Program-made: the position numbers and the translations under genes
Shown: positions 34,286 through 43,157 of the stretch, one piece after another
Position numbering within the stretch: position 1 is the first letter of the stretch
Layout: every line of letters begins with the position of its first letter
Assembly (NCBI GenBank): GCA_936908745.1
Contig: CAKZFX010000014.1
Span: 124,001-188,000 of the forward strand
DNA length: 64,000 nt
Reading direction: 5' to 3'
DNA from: an uncultured Chitinophagaceae bacterium
GTDB taxonomy: Bacteria > Bacteroidota > Bacteroidia > Chitinophagales > Chitinophagaceae
Notes under the pieces: generated by a model
What the model saw: the letters and a program-made list of their open reading frames with translations, nothing else
Database searches by the model: none
Told to the model about the DNA's origin: nothing

Positions 34286-34756
34286 ATGTCCAGAATTTGT
34301 TTGTTCCCCGGTACTTTCGATCCTGTTACACTCGGCCATGTCGATATTATCAACCGTGCGTTGCCTTTGTTTGATAAGATCGTGGTAGGCGTGGGATTGA
34401 ATGCGGCCAAAGCCCCGATGTTTTCTCCGGAGCAACGGATGGACTGGATCAAAGAAATATACAAAGACGAAGAAAGGGTGCAGGGCGCAGTGTATGAAGG
34501 ACTGACTATTGACTTTTGTAAAAAAATCGGGGCGCAATTTATCCTCAGAGGCATTCGCTACGTAAGCGACTTTGAATACGAAAAAACGATCGCTGATGCC
34601 AACCGCACATTGGATAAATCAATCGAAACGATCTTTTTGACGGGTGAGCCAAAATACACTTCCGTGGCATCCACCATCGTCCGTGATATCATCCGCAACG
34701 GGGGCAACGCCGATCCGTTCTTACCCGAAGTCGTTTCCGCATCCTTTAAAAAATAA
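34286..34756 (+). CDS. coaD: Phosphopantetheine adenylyltransferase
   Basis: The 156-residue protein starts at ATG 34286 (MSRICLFPGTFDPVTLGHVDI). The class I nucleotidyltransferase T/HxGH signature is TLGH; the second motif is near ILRGIRYVSDFEYE and the ISSTxxR-like ASTIVRDIIRNG. It catalyses the fourth step of CoA synthesis. An upstream extension runs into the AGTACGA repeat and is rejected. The hotdog thioesterase gene begins 4 bp downstream, a CoA-related neighbour. Confidence 0.95.
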   Translation: MSRICLFPGTFDPVTLGHVDIINRALPLFDKIVVGVGLNAAKAPMFSPEQRMDWIKEIYKDEERVQGAVYEGLTIDFCKKIGAQFILRGIRYVSDFEYEKTIADANRTLDKSIETIFLTGEPKYTSVASTIVRDIIRNGGNADPFLPEVVSASFKK

Positions 34757-34760
34757 CGCT

Positions 34761-35213
34761 ATGTCTATCTGGTTTGATAAAACATTGACGGTTGACCAAC
34801 TGCATGCATTTGGCCCCGGTACCATGAGCGAGCATTTGGGTATTGAATGGCAGGAGTTGGGTGATGACTTTATCAAAGCCACCATGCCGGTTGATCATCG
34901 CACCAAACAACCTTATGGTCTCTTGCATGGCGGTGCGTCTTGTGTGCTGGCCGAAACCATCGGTAGCGTGGCTTCTGCGTTGGTGGTGGACCATAACCGT
35001 TACCAATGCGTGGGACTGGAGATCAACGCCAATCATATTCACAGTGCCACGGGTGGCCGGGTAACAGGCGAAGCAAGACCTTTGCATATTGGCAAATCAA
35101 CCCATGTATGGGATATCCGTATTTACAATGAAAACGGGAAAATGGTTTGCGTAGGCCGGCTGACGGTAGCGGTGATCGAGAAAAAAGACTTTACAACGCC
35201 GCGTTCTTTATAA
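34761..35213 (+). CDS. PaaI-type hotdog thioesterase
   Basis: From the ATG at 34761 the protein has 150 residues: PYGLLHGGASCVLAETIGSVAS is the hotdog central helix with the conserved HGG and Glu of the PaaI/YbdB/MenI group, and the NANHIHSATGGRVTGEARPLHIGKSTHVWDI strands complete the fold. It should hydrolyse an acyl-CoA; in Bacteroidota close relatives act in menaquinone synthesis (DHNA-CoA), a possible but unproven role. It lies 4 bp after coaD. Confidence 0.88.
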   Translation: MSIWFDKTLTVDQLHAFGPGTMSEHLGIEWQELGDDFIKATMPVDHRTKQPYGLLHGGASCVLAETIGSVASALVVDHNRYQCVGLEINANHIHSATGGRVTGEARPLHIGKSTHVWDIRIYNENGKMVCVGRLTVAVIEKKDFTTPRSL

Positions 35214-35214
35214 G

Positions 35215-35400
35215 AGATTTACCGCAGAGAAAGAAAGAAAATGATTTTCGCAGAGAGAAATTTACCGTAAGGACGGAAAGACGCTAAGATGAAAACCTTA
35301 TGTATTTCCCTGTCTGCCGATAGGCAGGTTTGCGCAATCTTTGCGACTTTGCGTGAAATAGCTGCAAATCCTTTGTGCTTCTTTGTGTCTTTGTGGGAAA
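35215..35400. repeat. ACCGCAGAG/ACAAAG composite repeat between convergent genes
   Basis: Left words ACCGCAGAGAAAG, CGCAGAGAG, ACCGTAAGGACGG; right words CTTTGCGACTTTGCG and CTTTGTGCTTCTTTGTG. The palindrome at 35309 interrupts it. It spans the gap between the thioesterase and NUDIX genes. Confidence 0.7.
35309..35328. repeat. 20-bp palindrome, variant CCTGTCTGCCGATAGGCAGG
   Basis: Family member with one T-G pair, one G-T pair and one mismatch; nested in the composite repeat. Confidence 0.8.
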
Positions 35401-35411
35401 TAATATCTGTG

Positions 35412-36041
35412 TTAATCAGCGGGAGACAATTCCTTGATCACATCCACCACTGAAGGAAAAGCCTGCGGAAAAACATTCTCCGCTTCGTCCAGTTTCATCC
35501 ATTTTACCTGCTCAATACCTTCTTCCGTTTGTGGTGTCAGCTCTTGTTTGCCTGCAACCTTCATATTGTACCAATGTGATTCTTTCAGGATAAACTTTGT
35601 GCCTTCATGGTAGGTATGATACGTTACAAATAAAGGCGACAACAACTGCACATTTTGCAGCCCGGTTTCTTCTTCCACTTCCCGAACGGCACATTCCGGC
35701 AGCGTTTCTCCTTTGTCCAGTTTGCCTTTTGGCAAATCCCAGCTACCACGACGGAAGATCAGTAACAATTCATCCTGCTCGTTAAACACAGCGCCACCTG
35801 CCGCCTGCACAATCGTAAACTTTTTGAAAAATGCCTTCTTCAACTCTTCAAGGTCAGGGTGCAGAAAAACACCGGCATGCACTTTTTCTAACTGCATTTC
35901 ATGGATCATTGACTTCACTGTGTGCGGATCTAACTCATCAATAAAAACCGCGTCATCATGATGCAAAAAAGGTTCGATCAATGGTTCAATGCTGTCGCAA
36001 AGAAAGAGCGGCTTATCGTTGAAATAAATTTTGATGTGCAT
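35412..36041 (-). CDS. NUDIX hydrolase
   Basis: The 209-residue protein has the complete Nudix box GKLDKGETLPECAVREVEEE + TGL (G-x5-E-x7-REVxEExGL pattern, about residues 107-129), preceded by WDLPKG. The first 75 residues are an extra alpha/beta region with repeated His/Asp. A nucleoside-diphosphate-X substrate is expected. It is divergent from pyrE with only 19 bp between the start codons. Confidence 0.92.
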   Translation of the reverse strand: MHIKIYFNDKPLFLCDSIEPLIEPFLHHDDAVFIDELDPHTVKSMIHEMQLEKVHAGVFLHPDLEELKKAFFKKFTIVQAAGGAVFNEQDELLLIFRRGSWDLPKGKLDKGETLPECAVREVEEETGLQNVQLLSPLFVTYHTYHEGTKFILKESHWYNMKVAGKQELTPQTEEGIEQVKWMKLDEAENVFPQAFPSVVDVIKELSPAD

Positions 36042-36048
36042 AACAGGT

Positions 36049-36056
36049 TATCTTTG
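36049..36056 (+). promoter_or_regulatory. -7 box TATCTTTG before pyrE
   Basis: Exact match ending 4 bases before the pyrE ATG, inside the 19-bp divergent gap, so the -35-type region lies in the NUDIX coding sequence. Confidence 0.6.
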
Positions 36057-36060
36057 CGGG

Positions 36061-36696
36061 ATGACAAATGAAAAAGTTGTTGCAGAAAAACTACTGCAGG
36101 TCAATGCTGTAAAATTAAGCCCGGATCAGCCATTTACATGGGCCAGCGGCTGGAAAAGTCCTATTTATTGTGACAACCGTAAGGTGTTATCCTTTCCATT
36201 TGTCAGGGACTTTGTGAAATCGGAAATGTGTAACGTGATTTTTGAAAAATTCCCGGGTGCCGACCTCTTGGCAGGTGTGGCCACAGCTGGTATTCCCTGG
36301 GGCGCTATGGCGGCCGACCAGTTGAAACTGCCGTACATATATGTTCGTCCAAAGCCAAAAGAACATGGGCTGGGCAACCAGATCGAAGGTTCTTTTGAAA
36401 AAGGGCAGAAAGTGGTGGTGATTGAGGACCTTGTTTCCACCGGCAAAAGCAGCCTGCAGGTGGTGGATGTGCTGAAAAACGCAGGGCTGGAAGTCATAGG
36501 GATGGTCTCTATTTTCACGTATGGCTTCCCGGTTGCAACCGAAGCGTTTGCTGCTGCATCATTGGAATATCACTCTTTGACCAATTACCCGACACTGATT
36601 GAACTGGCGCTGGAAAAAGGAATGGTTTCAGCCGGTCATGAAGGGCTTTTGTTAAAATGGAGAGACGACCCGGCTAATTGGAACGGAGTTCAGTAA
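36061..36696 (+). CDS. pyrE: Orotate phosphoribosyltransferase
   Basis: The 211-residue enzyme converts orotate plus PRPP to OMP. The PRPP loop is VVVIEDLVSTGKSSLQV (about residues 121-137). The orotate-binding parts are TWASGWKSPIYCDNR (about 28-42) and YVRPKPKEHGLGNQIEG. Upstream in-frame codons overlap the NUDIX gene and the promoter box favours the ATG at 36061. It is near pyrR and pyrB but on its own promoter. Confidence 0.96.
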   Translation: MTNEKVVAEKLLQVNAVKLSPDQPFTWASGWKSPIYCDNRKVLSFPFVRDFVKSEMCNVIFEKFPGADLLAGVATAGIPWGAMAADQLKLPYIYVRPKPKEHGLGNQIEGSFEKGQKVVVIEDLVSTGKSSLQVVDVLKNAGLEVIGMVSIFTYGFPVATEAFAAASLEYHSLTNYPTLIELALEKGMVSAGHEGLLLKWRDDPANWNGVQ

Positions 36697-36720
36697 ATTG
36701 CTAAAAACCCCGGAAAACAG

Positions 36721-37119
36721 ATGAAAAAAATACTGGCGATTGCGTTGTTTACAATCGGTGTGGGATTGGCCGCACAGGCACAAACCAAGGCACTATTGAC
36801 AGCCAAAATCAAAACCCCGAATGCGCTTTGCGAAGCCTGTAAAAACAGGATAGAGACTTACCTGAAGCGGTATGACGGCATTACGATGATCAATGTAAAC
36901 TATCGCAAAGGAGAGACACAGGTGAAATACCTGACCGATCGTATTAATATCGAGGAAATAAAAACGGCTATTGCCAATACCGGCTACGATGCGGATGATG
37001 TGCCGGCTACGGAAGATGCATATAACAGGCTTCCGAAAACTTGCAAAAAATTTGAAGATGGCGGTGGTCACCCCAAACCAAAGGCGCCTGTAGCGTCTCC
37101 GCCACAGGAACAGCAATAA
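36721..37119 (+). CDS. Secreted heavy-metal-associated (HMA-like) domain protein
   Basis: The 132-residue protein has signal peptide MKKILAIALFTIGVGLAAQAQ, then a ferredoxin-like HMA fold: LTAKIKTPNALCEACKNRIE with a CxxC metal site (Cys about residues 38 and 41), NVNYRKGETQVKYL and EEIKTAIANTGYDADDV. The tail is Pro/Gln-rich. It may deliver copper or act as a redox protein outside the cytoplasm (inference). It lies 24 bp after pyrE, possibly the same transcript; a terminator follows. Confidence 0.88.
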   Translation: MKKILAIALFTIGVGLAAQAQTKALLTAKIKTPNALCEACKNRIETYLKRYDGITMINVNYRKGETQVKYLTDRINIEEIKTAIANTGYDADDVPATEDAYNRLPKTCKKFEDGGGHPKPKAPVASPPQEQQ

Positions 37120-37125
37120 CTTTTG

Positions 37126-37150
37126 AAACCAGCTTTTCGCTGGTTTTTTT
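37126..37150 (+). terminator. Rho-independent terminator
   Basis: AAACCAGC (37126-37133), loop TTTTC, GCTGGTTT (37139-37146), then Ts to 37150. Confidence 0.85.
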
Positions 37151-37450
37151 ATGCCCTTTCCCTGCCGGTTCTACGGCAAATATTCACGGTTAATTCATGA
37201 TAAACATACAGGCGGCAAAACTCCGCAGCCCTGCTTGTATGATTCTTTTCTTACTCTTTTATCCTTCAGAGTTGAATGGCGGGACAATTTGTTCTTAACC
37301 GCCGTCAAATTTTTTTACCCACCTTGATCACATTTTGACTGTCCGGGCAGCCGGGGGAGAAGGCATTTAATCAACCCTAAATCGGGTGCTGATAGCGGCC
37401 CGGGCGATGGCCCGGGAAAGGGGTGAGGTGCTGGCCAGGTCCGACGAAAG
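37151..37450. other. Gene-free GC-mixed spacer with hairpin-rich segment
   Basis: No coding frame of note. Several small hairpins are visible, the strongest CCCGGGC/GGCCCGGG (around 37400-37417), with TTTTTTT at 37309-37315 after CCGCCGTC. A G-rich stretch (GGGAAAGGGGTGAGGTGCTGG) ends it. A short CCAGGTCCGA run recalls SRP RNA but the rest does not fold that way. Confidence 0.5.
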
Positions 37451-37770
37451 CAAATGTATATAAAATATTAATAAGCTAATTTTATTAGTAAAATAGGGTG
37501 TTTTAAAAAATAAAAAAAATGCCACTAAAATTAGCTTTAATTCATTTTTTAAAGTATTTAATAGTTAGTCTATTATAGTTACTAATATACAATAAAATTC
37601 GCATAAAAATATATACAAAAATGTACATTTTATAACATTGAAAATAGTTTCATCAACTTTGTAAATATTACTATTAATTAATTGAAAATCATTTTATAAT
37701 GTATTTTATGTCTAATTATTATTTTAATAAATAAATGAAGTAATAAAAATAATAATGTTTTATTGACTGT
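37451..37770. other. Extremely AT-rich island upstream of the T9SS adhesin
   Basis: Counting bases 37501-37740 gives 35 G/C in 240 (about 15%), far below the neighbouring genes. No long coding frame and no clear TAnnTTTG box. It may be a bendable promoter region, a target for a nucleoid protein, or horizontally acquired sequence. Confidence 0.7.
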
Positions 37771-37798
37771 TTTGATAAAAAAGGAAGTGAGGGGCTAA

Positions 37799-37993
37799 AT
37801 GCGAAGCGGGTTGCGCACCCATTTCATGAAACCGGGGAAACCAAACCAACCGGTTTTGCTTAACAGTGGAGCTGAGCGGATTCGGACTTTTGCTGATAAT
37901 GAACCCTTGCGGAAATTTACGAGGTGTTTCTTCTTTTCGTTGTTTTTATTAAATTGTGGGACTTCTGTTCACAACCAGGACTTGGACCAATGA
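37799..37993 (+). CDS. Possible 64-codon upstream frame overlapping the adhesin start
   Basis: ATG at 37799 to TGA at 37991-37993, overlapping the adhesin ATG (37990) in an ATGA arrangement. The first half is polar and basic, the second half has a short hydrophobic run (FFFSLFLLNC). No family recognised. The overlap could couple translation, but the frame may well be chance; codon use and conservation would decide. Confidence 0.2.
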   Translation: MRSGLRTHFMKPGKPNQPVLLNSGAERIRTFADNEPLRKFTRCFFFSLFLLNCGTSVHNQDLDQ

Positions 37994-40900
37994 AAAAAAT
38001 CTGCTTTTTAAGTACCCTTGTACTAACCGTAATGCTATGCAAACTATCCGTTGCCCAGGATTTTTCTAATAAAGGAAAAGACTTTTGGGTGGGCTATGGC
38101 TATCACCAGGCAATGACAGGTGGAAGCGGTGGCTCGCAGGATATGCGTTTATACTTTGCCGCTGACCAGGCCACCAACGTAACTGTCTCTATTCCGGGAT
38201 TAGGATATACTCAAAACTACTTTGTACCTGCCAACTCTGTAATCGTCAGCAACCCCATACCCAAGACGGGTGCCCAGGATGCAAGACTTACCAGCGCCTC
38301 CACTGTCGGGGAAAACAAAGGGATTCATATTACGAGTGATAAACCCATCGTGGCCTATGCCCACGTTTATAATCAAAGCGTATCAGGAGCTACTATTTTA
38401 TTTCCTACCAATACATTGGGCAGGGACTACTATTCCGTAAACTATACGAATATTTCCAACTCTTCCGGCTCCAACGGCTGGTTTTATGTTGTTGCCACAG
38501 ACCCCGGAACCACAACCGTGGAAATAACTCCGAGCCAGGCTGCTGTTGGGCATACTGCCGGAGTGCCTTTTGTGGTTACACTTACACAAGGGCAGGTTTA
38601 TAACGTAATGGGTACATATAGTGGTAATTCAGGTTCAGATCTGACAGGTTCAACTATTAAATCCATCAACACAGGCTCAGGTTGTAAAAGGATTGGTGTG
38701 TTTTCCGGTAGCGGAAGGATCAGCATAACCTGTGATGGGTCGGCAAGTTCTTCCGATAACTATATGGTGCAGGCAGTGCCTAAAACGGCATGGGGAAGAA
38801 AATACCTCACAACTACGGCAGGCGGTGGAATGACATACAATATATTCAGGATATGCGTGTCCGATCCAACAACGGTTGTTACCGTGGATGGATTTCCTAT
38901 TTCAGTTCCCTTACAAGCGGGCTTTTATTATGAAACCCGGCTTACAAACCTGCCAATGAAAATAGAAGCCGACAAGCCCATATTAGTCGCGCAATACTTT
39001 ACTTCAACACAAAATGTAGGTGGATGTTTAAATGAGTCAGGTACACAGGCCAATCCCGGCCCGGGAGATCCCGAAGTTCTTTACCTCAGTCCCGTGGAAC
39101 AGAATATCAGCAAAGTTCTCTGGAATGCACCTAACCAGAATTTGATCACGGAACATTATTTCAATGCAGTTATACCCAATGGTGGTACAGGTCTGAGCTC
39201 TTTCAGGTTGGACGGTGCACCGCTTCCGGTAGGATCGTTTACACCCCATCCGCAGGATCCTAACTATTCATATGTAAAAATCAGGCTGACGGGCGGAACA
39301 TTTGGAGATGGAAGAGGTCAGCATATCATCCAGTCCGATTCCGGGTTTAATGCCATTGCCTATGGTTTTGGAAGTTTTGAATCCTATGGGTACAATGCCG
39401 GAACCAATATCAAGGATATTTATCAATTTGTTTCCATACAAAACCATCATGCATCAGTAAACATTCCGGCTACCTGTAAAGGACAGGCTTTTGAGCCTTC
39501 CATGACTTTCCCTTATGAGCCTACAAGGATCCAATGGATATTTGGCCCGGCACTGAATGCAATGGGTATTCCTGACCAGGATATTACATCACCGGGACCA
39601 CCCACCACTTCTGTGGTGAACGGAAGAACACTTTACACCTACAAACTCGCGGGTTCTTATACCATTACTGCCGCAGGCACTTACCCGATCAAGATCATTG
39701 CAGAAAACCCGACACCCGATGGTTGCGGTGGTGTACAGGAAATCGAATTTGATTTACAGGTATATGATCCGCCAACCGCTGAGTTTACATTTACACACAA
39801 CGGATGTTTAAGCACCCCTGTTCAGTTTAATACAGTAAATAATGGTAATGGCAGAACAGTGACAGGATGGGAGTGGAACTTTGGCGATGCGACAAACGGT
39901 ACTACTGCTAACCCTACACATAGCTATACAACAGCCGGTACTTATACGGTGAAGCATTCAGTTATTACGGACATCGGGTGTATATCTAATGAAGCATCGC
40001 ATGACGTAACGGTGTCTGATCCGCCGGTGGCCAACTTTGCCGTTACCGGAACGTATTGTGTGGGCAATACGATCAGCTTTGATGATCAGTCCACGATTTT
40101 GGCGCCATCTACTATCAGCAAATGGACATGGAACTTCGGTGATGCAACACCGGCAGTGGTGGTGACAGCGCCTGCAACTCCTGACCAGACACACGTCTAT
40201 ACTGCCCCGGGCAATTATACAGCAACACTCATGGTGGAAACAGCAGGAGGTTGCAAAAGCACAGTATTCACTTTCCCTGTAGTAATAAAAGCAAACCCGG
40301 TTGCTAACTTTAACTTACCGATCGCTTGCTTGCCTGCAGGTGCCGCACAGTTCAATGACATGTCAACAGCAGCAGGTGGCACGATCAACCAATGGGCATG
40401 GGATTTTGGTGATGCAACTACGGCCACCACGCAAAACCCGTTACATAACTATGCAACAGGTGGACCTTTTAACGTGACTCTGACAGTTACAACAGCCGAC
40501 GGATGTGTAAACACAAAAACACAACCGCTGACTACTGTATATGCCGAACCACAGGCGGCCTTTAACTTCCCTGCTGAAGTATGTTTAGGCAATCCTGCTT
40601 CGTTTACGGATATCAGTACGGCCGCCAACAGCTCTGTGACAGGCTGGAGCTGGGATTTTGGTGATGGTTCACCGATCTCTACGGCGCAGAATCCAACACA
40701 TACCTACACAACTGCCGGAACTTATACTGTAAAATTGAATGTGACCACTGCGGCCGGTTGCCAGACGGTAACGAAATTTGCCACACATAACGTGGTGGTA
40801 AATCCGTTGCCTACTATCAGCTTTACCAACTCAACGCCGGTTTGTGAAAACAGCAATGTATTATTCACTTCCACATCTACACCTAACGCTGGCGCATTTA

Positions 40901-43152
40901 CTACCTATAGCTGGACTGTGAACACCGCCAGCCAGGGAGGTAATACACCGACGTTAAACTATACACCAACTGCTCCGGGTGTATACACAATTGGTCTTAC
41001 TGCTACAACAGATAAAGGTTGTTTCAAAACAGGAACATCCAGCCTGACCGTAAATCCAAAACCGGTTGCTGACTTTGCGTTGCCAACGGTATGCTTACCT
41101 GCTGGAACAGCTAACTTCAGCAGTTCATCCACCATCAGCAGCGGTTCTATAACCGGCTATGCATGGAATTTTGGTGATGGTAATACCGCTACAACATCGT
41201 CCGCAACGAATAACTATACTACAACAGGACCATTTACGGTATCATTGGAAGTAACGTCGAATAGCGGATGTAAGGATACAAAAACACAAACATTATCTAC
41301 TGTATATGCAGAGCCACAGGCGGCCTTTACCAATCCTGCTGAAGTATGTTTGGGTAACGCAGCAACATTTACCGATCAAAGCTCAGCTGCGGCAAGCACG
41401 GTGACCAACTGGACATGGGATTTCGGCGACGGAAGCCCTGTGTCAAACGTACAAAACCCTTCACATACCTATGCTACGGCAGGCACTTATACAGTTACAT
41501 TAAATGTACGTTCAGCAGCCGGTTGCCAGACGGTGACCAAATTCGCGACGCATACTATTACCGTTAACCCGCTGCCTTCAGCCAACTTCAATACGATCAC
41601 GCCGGGTTGTGTGGGCAAAGTAGTAAGCTTTAGCGATGCTTCTGTTGCCAATGCCGGTTCCATCGTAAAATGGACATGGAATTTCGGTGATGGAAATGCG
41701 GCCACTAATCCTGTTGGCGGAACGGTGAGTAACACCTACGCAAACGCAGGTAACTATAATGTGACATTGCAGGTGGAAACGGACAAAGGTTGTATCAGCA
41801 CTGTTACCAGCAAGCCGGTTGAGATCAATGTACTGCCAAATGCTGAGTTCCTGACACCTGATGCCTGTACGTCTGATGTGGCGGCAGCCTTCACAGATCA
41901 GAGTACGGTTTCTAACGGGTCTGTAGCAAGCTGGGCATGGAACTTTGGGGATGCGAATGCGAATGCCGGCAACCCGAATACATCCACAGCACAAAATGCG
42001 ACCCACCAGTTTACAGTGGCCGGATCTTATACGATTACATTGGTGGCTACTTCCGATAAAGGTTGTACCGATGACCAGACGCATAGTATTTTTGTAAACA
42101 GCGGTAATATCACTGCTGGCTTTACAGTAGCCAATCCAACCACGTTGTGCAGCAATAAACAGGTTAGCCTTACCGATGGTTCTACGATTGATATTGGTAA
42201 ACTGATCAAACAGGAGATCTATTGGGATTATACCAACGATCCGACGATCAAGACCACAACCGCTAATCCAACAATCGGGGCTACGTATACACATACTTAT
42301 CCGGAATTCTTTACACCGGCTTCTAAAACGGTGACGATCCGTTATGTTGTTTATTCCGGAACTACTTGCTTAAGCTTTGTAGACAGGCAGATCACATTGC
42401 TGGCAACGCCACAATTGCAGTTCACCGCCGTTCCTGGCATTTGCGAAGACGCCGCAGCCTTCCAGGTAACTCAGGCGCGATTGATAAATACATTACCAGG
42501 CGCCGGTGTATTCAGTGGTGCAGGTATCACTTCCGCAGGCAACTTTACACCTTCTGCTGCGGGCGTAGGTCCACACCCGATCACGTATACGTATACAGGA
42601 ACAAATGGTTGTATCAACAGCGTTACGAATACGATCACAGTGAATCCGAAGCCGGCATTGAATGCAGGCCCTGATAAATTCATCCTGGAAGGAGGTTCTG
42701 TTGTACTGACACCGGCATTGAATGCGAATATCCCGGTAACTTATTTGTGGACACCTTCCACAGGTTTGAGCAGCGCTACGGCAGCCAACCCGATCGCTTC
42801 ACCTGCTACGGATATTACGTATACCGTGCTGGTAACGTCGGATAAAGGTTGTACTGCATCGGATGACGTGTTTGTCAAAGTGTTACTGAAACCTTTGATA
42901 CCAAACATCTTTAGTCCGAACGGGGATGGTATTCACGATCGCTGGGTGGTTCCATACCTGGAAAGTTACCCGGGTTGCACCATCGATATTTACAACCGTT
43001 ACGGACAATTGGTTTATCACTCTGTTGGCTATGCAACGCCATGGGATGGTAAGGCCAATGGAAAAGATGTACCTGTCGGAACTTATTATTATGTAATTGA
43101 CCCTAAAAATGGCCGTGAGAAACTTGCCGGTTATGTGGATGTAATAAGATAA
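37990..43152 (+). CDS. Giant T9SS-secreted PKD-repeat adhesin with IgGFc-binding-like N-domain
   Basis: The 1720-residue protein has signal peptide MKKICFLSTLVLTVMLCKLSVAQ and an IgGFc-binding-like N-terminal region (about 25-500; KGKDFWVGY, ITSDKPIVAYAH, YMVQAVPKTAWGRKYLT). About ten PKD domains follow (about 597-1550) marked by W.WNFGD/WDFGDG and a closing DKGC/ADGC Cys. The C-terminus is a CHU_C-type (gliding-motility-associated, type B) sorting domain: IPNIFSPNGDGIHDRW ... IDIYNRYGQLVYH ... GTYYYV. Such proteins are exported by T9SS and held at the surface. Two three-PKD blocks are duplicated with an exact 765-bp offset. PorP/SprF follows by 5 bp. Upstream in-frame GTG at 37924 is less likely than the ATG before the signal peptide. 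Confidence 0.93.
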   Translation: MKKICFLSTLVLTVMLCKLSVAQDFSNKGKDFWVGYGYHQAMTGGSGGSQDMRLYFAADQATNVTVSIPGLGYTQNYFVPANSVIVSNPIPKTGAQDARLTSASTVGENKGIHITSDKPIVAYAHVYNQSVSGATILFPTNTLGRDYYSVNYTNISNSSGSNGWFYVVATDPGTTTVEITPSQAAVGHTAGVPFVVTLTQGQVYNVMGTYSGNSGSDLTGSTIKSINTGSGCKRIGVFSGSGRISITCDGSASSSDNYMVQAVPKTAWGRKYLTTTAGGGMTYNIFRICVSDPTTVVTVDGFPISVPLQAGFYYETRLTNLPMKIEADKPILVAQYFTSTQNVGGCLNESGTQANPGPGDPEVLYLSPVEQNISKVLWNAPNQNLITEHYFNAVIPNGGTGLSSFRLDGAPLPVGSFTPHPQDPNYSYVKIRLTGGTFGDGRGQHIIQSDSGFNAIAYGFGSFESYGYNAGTNIKDIYQFVSIQNHHASVNIPATCKGQAFEPSMTFPYEPTRIQWIFGPALNAMGIPDQDITSPGPPTTSVVNGRTLYTYKLAGSYTITAAGTYPIKIIAENPTPDGCGGVQEIEFDLQVYDPPTAEFTFTHNGCLSTPVQFNTVNNGNGRTVTGWEWNFGDATNGTTANPTHSYTTAGTYTVKHSVITDIGCISNEASHDVTVSDPPVANFAVTGTYCVGNTISFDDQSTILAPSTISKWTWNFGDATPAVVVTAPATPDQTHVYTAPGNYTATLMVETAGGCKSTVFTFPVVIKANPVANFNLPIACLPAGAAQFNDMSTAAGGTINQWAWDFGDATTATTQNPLHNYATGGPFNVTLTVTTADGCVNTKTQPLTTVYAEPQAAFNFPAEVCLGNPASFTDISTAANSSVTGWSWDFGDGSPISTAQNPTHTYTTAGTYTVKLNVTTAAGCQTVTKFATHNVVVNPLPTISFTNSTPVCENSNVLFTSTSTPNAGAFTTYSWTVNTASQGGNTPTLNYTPTAPGVYTIGLTATTDKGCFKTGTSSLTVNPKPVADFALPTVCLPAGTANFSSSSTISSGSITGYAWNFGDGNTATTSSATNNYTTTGPFTVSLEVTSNSGCKDTKTQTLSTVYAEPQAAFTNPAEVCLGNAATFTDQSSAAASTVTNWTWDFGDGSPVSNVQNPSHTYATAGTYTVTLNVRSAAGCQTVTKFATHTITVNPLPSANFNTITPGCVGKVVSFSDASVANAGSIVKWTWNFGDGNAATNPVGGTVSNTYANAGNYNVTLQVETDKGCISTVTSKPVEINVLPNAEFLTPDACTSDVAAAFTDQSTVSNGSVASWAWNFGDANANAGNPNTSTAQNATHQFTVAGSYTITLVATSDKGCTDDQTHSIFVNSGNITAGFTVANPTTLCSNKQVSLTDGSTIDIGKLIKQEIYWDYTNDPTIKTTTANPTIGATYTHTYPEFFTPASKTVTIRYVVYSGTTCLSFVDRQITLLATPQLQFTAVPGICEDAAAFQVTQARLINTLPGAGVFSGAGITSAGNFTPSAAGVGPHPITYTYTGTNGCINSVTNTITVNPKPALNAGPDKFILEGGSVVLTPALNANIPVTYLWTPSTGLSSATAANPIASPATDITYTVLVTSDKGCTASDDVFVKVLLKPLIPNIFSPNGDGIHDRWVVPYLESYPGCTIDIYNRYGQLVYHSVGYATPWDGKANGKDVPVGTYYYVIDPKNGREKLAGYVDVIR
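40299..40870 (+). repeat. Adhesin internal duplication, unit 1
   Basis: Matches 41064-41635 at a constant offset of 765 bp (255 residues), checked at three anchors: 40299/41064, 40551/41316 and 40801/41566. It covers PKD units beginning LPIACLPAG and AEPQAAFNFPAEVCLGN. Confidence 0.85.
41064..41635 (+). repeat. Adhesin internal duplication, unit 2
   Basis: Second copy of the 40299-40870 segment (LPTVCLPAG; AEPQAAFTNPAEVCLGN; CQTVTKFATHTITVNPLP), without indels relative to the first over this span. Confidence 0.85.
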
Positions 43153-43157
43153 AAACC

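Noticed and set aside
37425..37455. CCAGGTCCGA near GAAAGCA, resembling the SRP (4.5S) RNA signature
   Set aside because: The conserved GGAA tetraloop and the GGA that closes it are missing, and no complementary 3' strand follows because the sequence turns AT-rich. A covariance search with the bacterial small SRP model would settle it.
37799..37993. Treating the 64-codon frame as a confident gene
   Set aside because: Composition and length are compatible with chance; it is listed only as a low-confidence candidate.
39780..42300. CRISPR or mobile repeats within the adhesin gene
   Set aside because: The repeats keep the reading frame and encode PKD domains; they are protein repeats.
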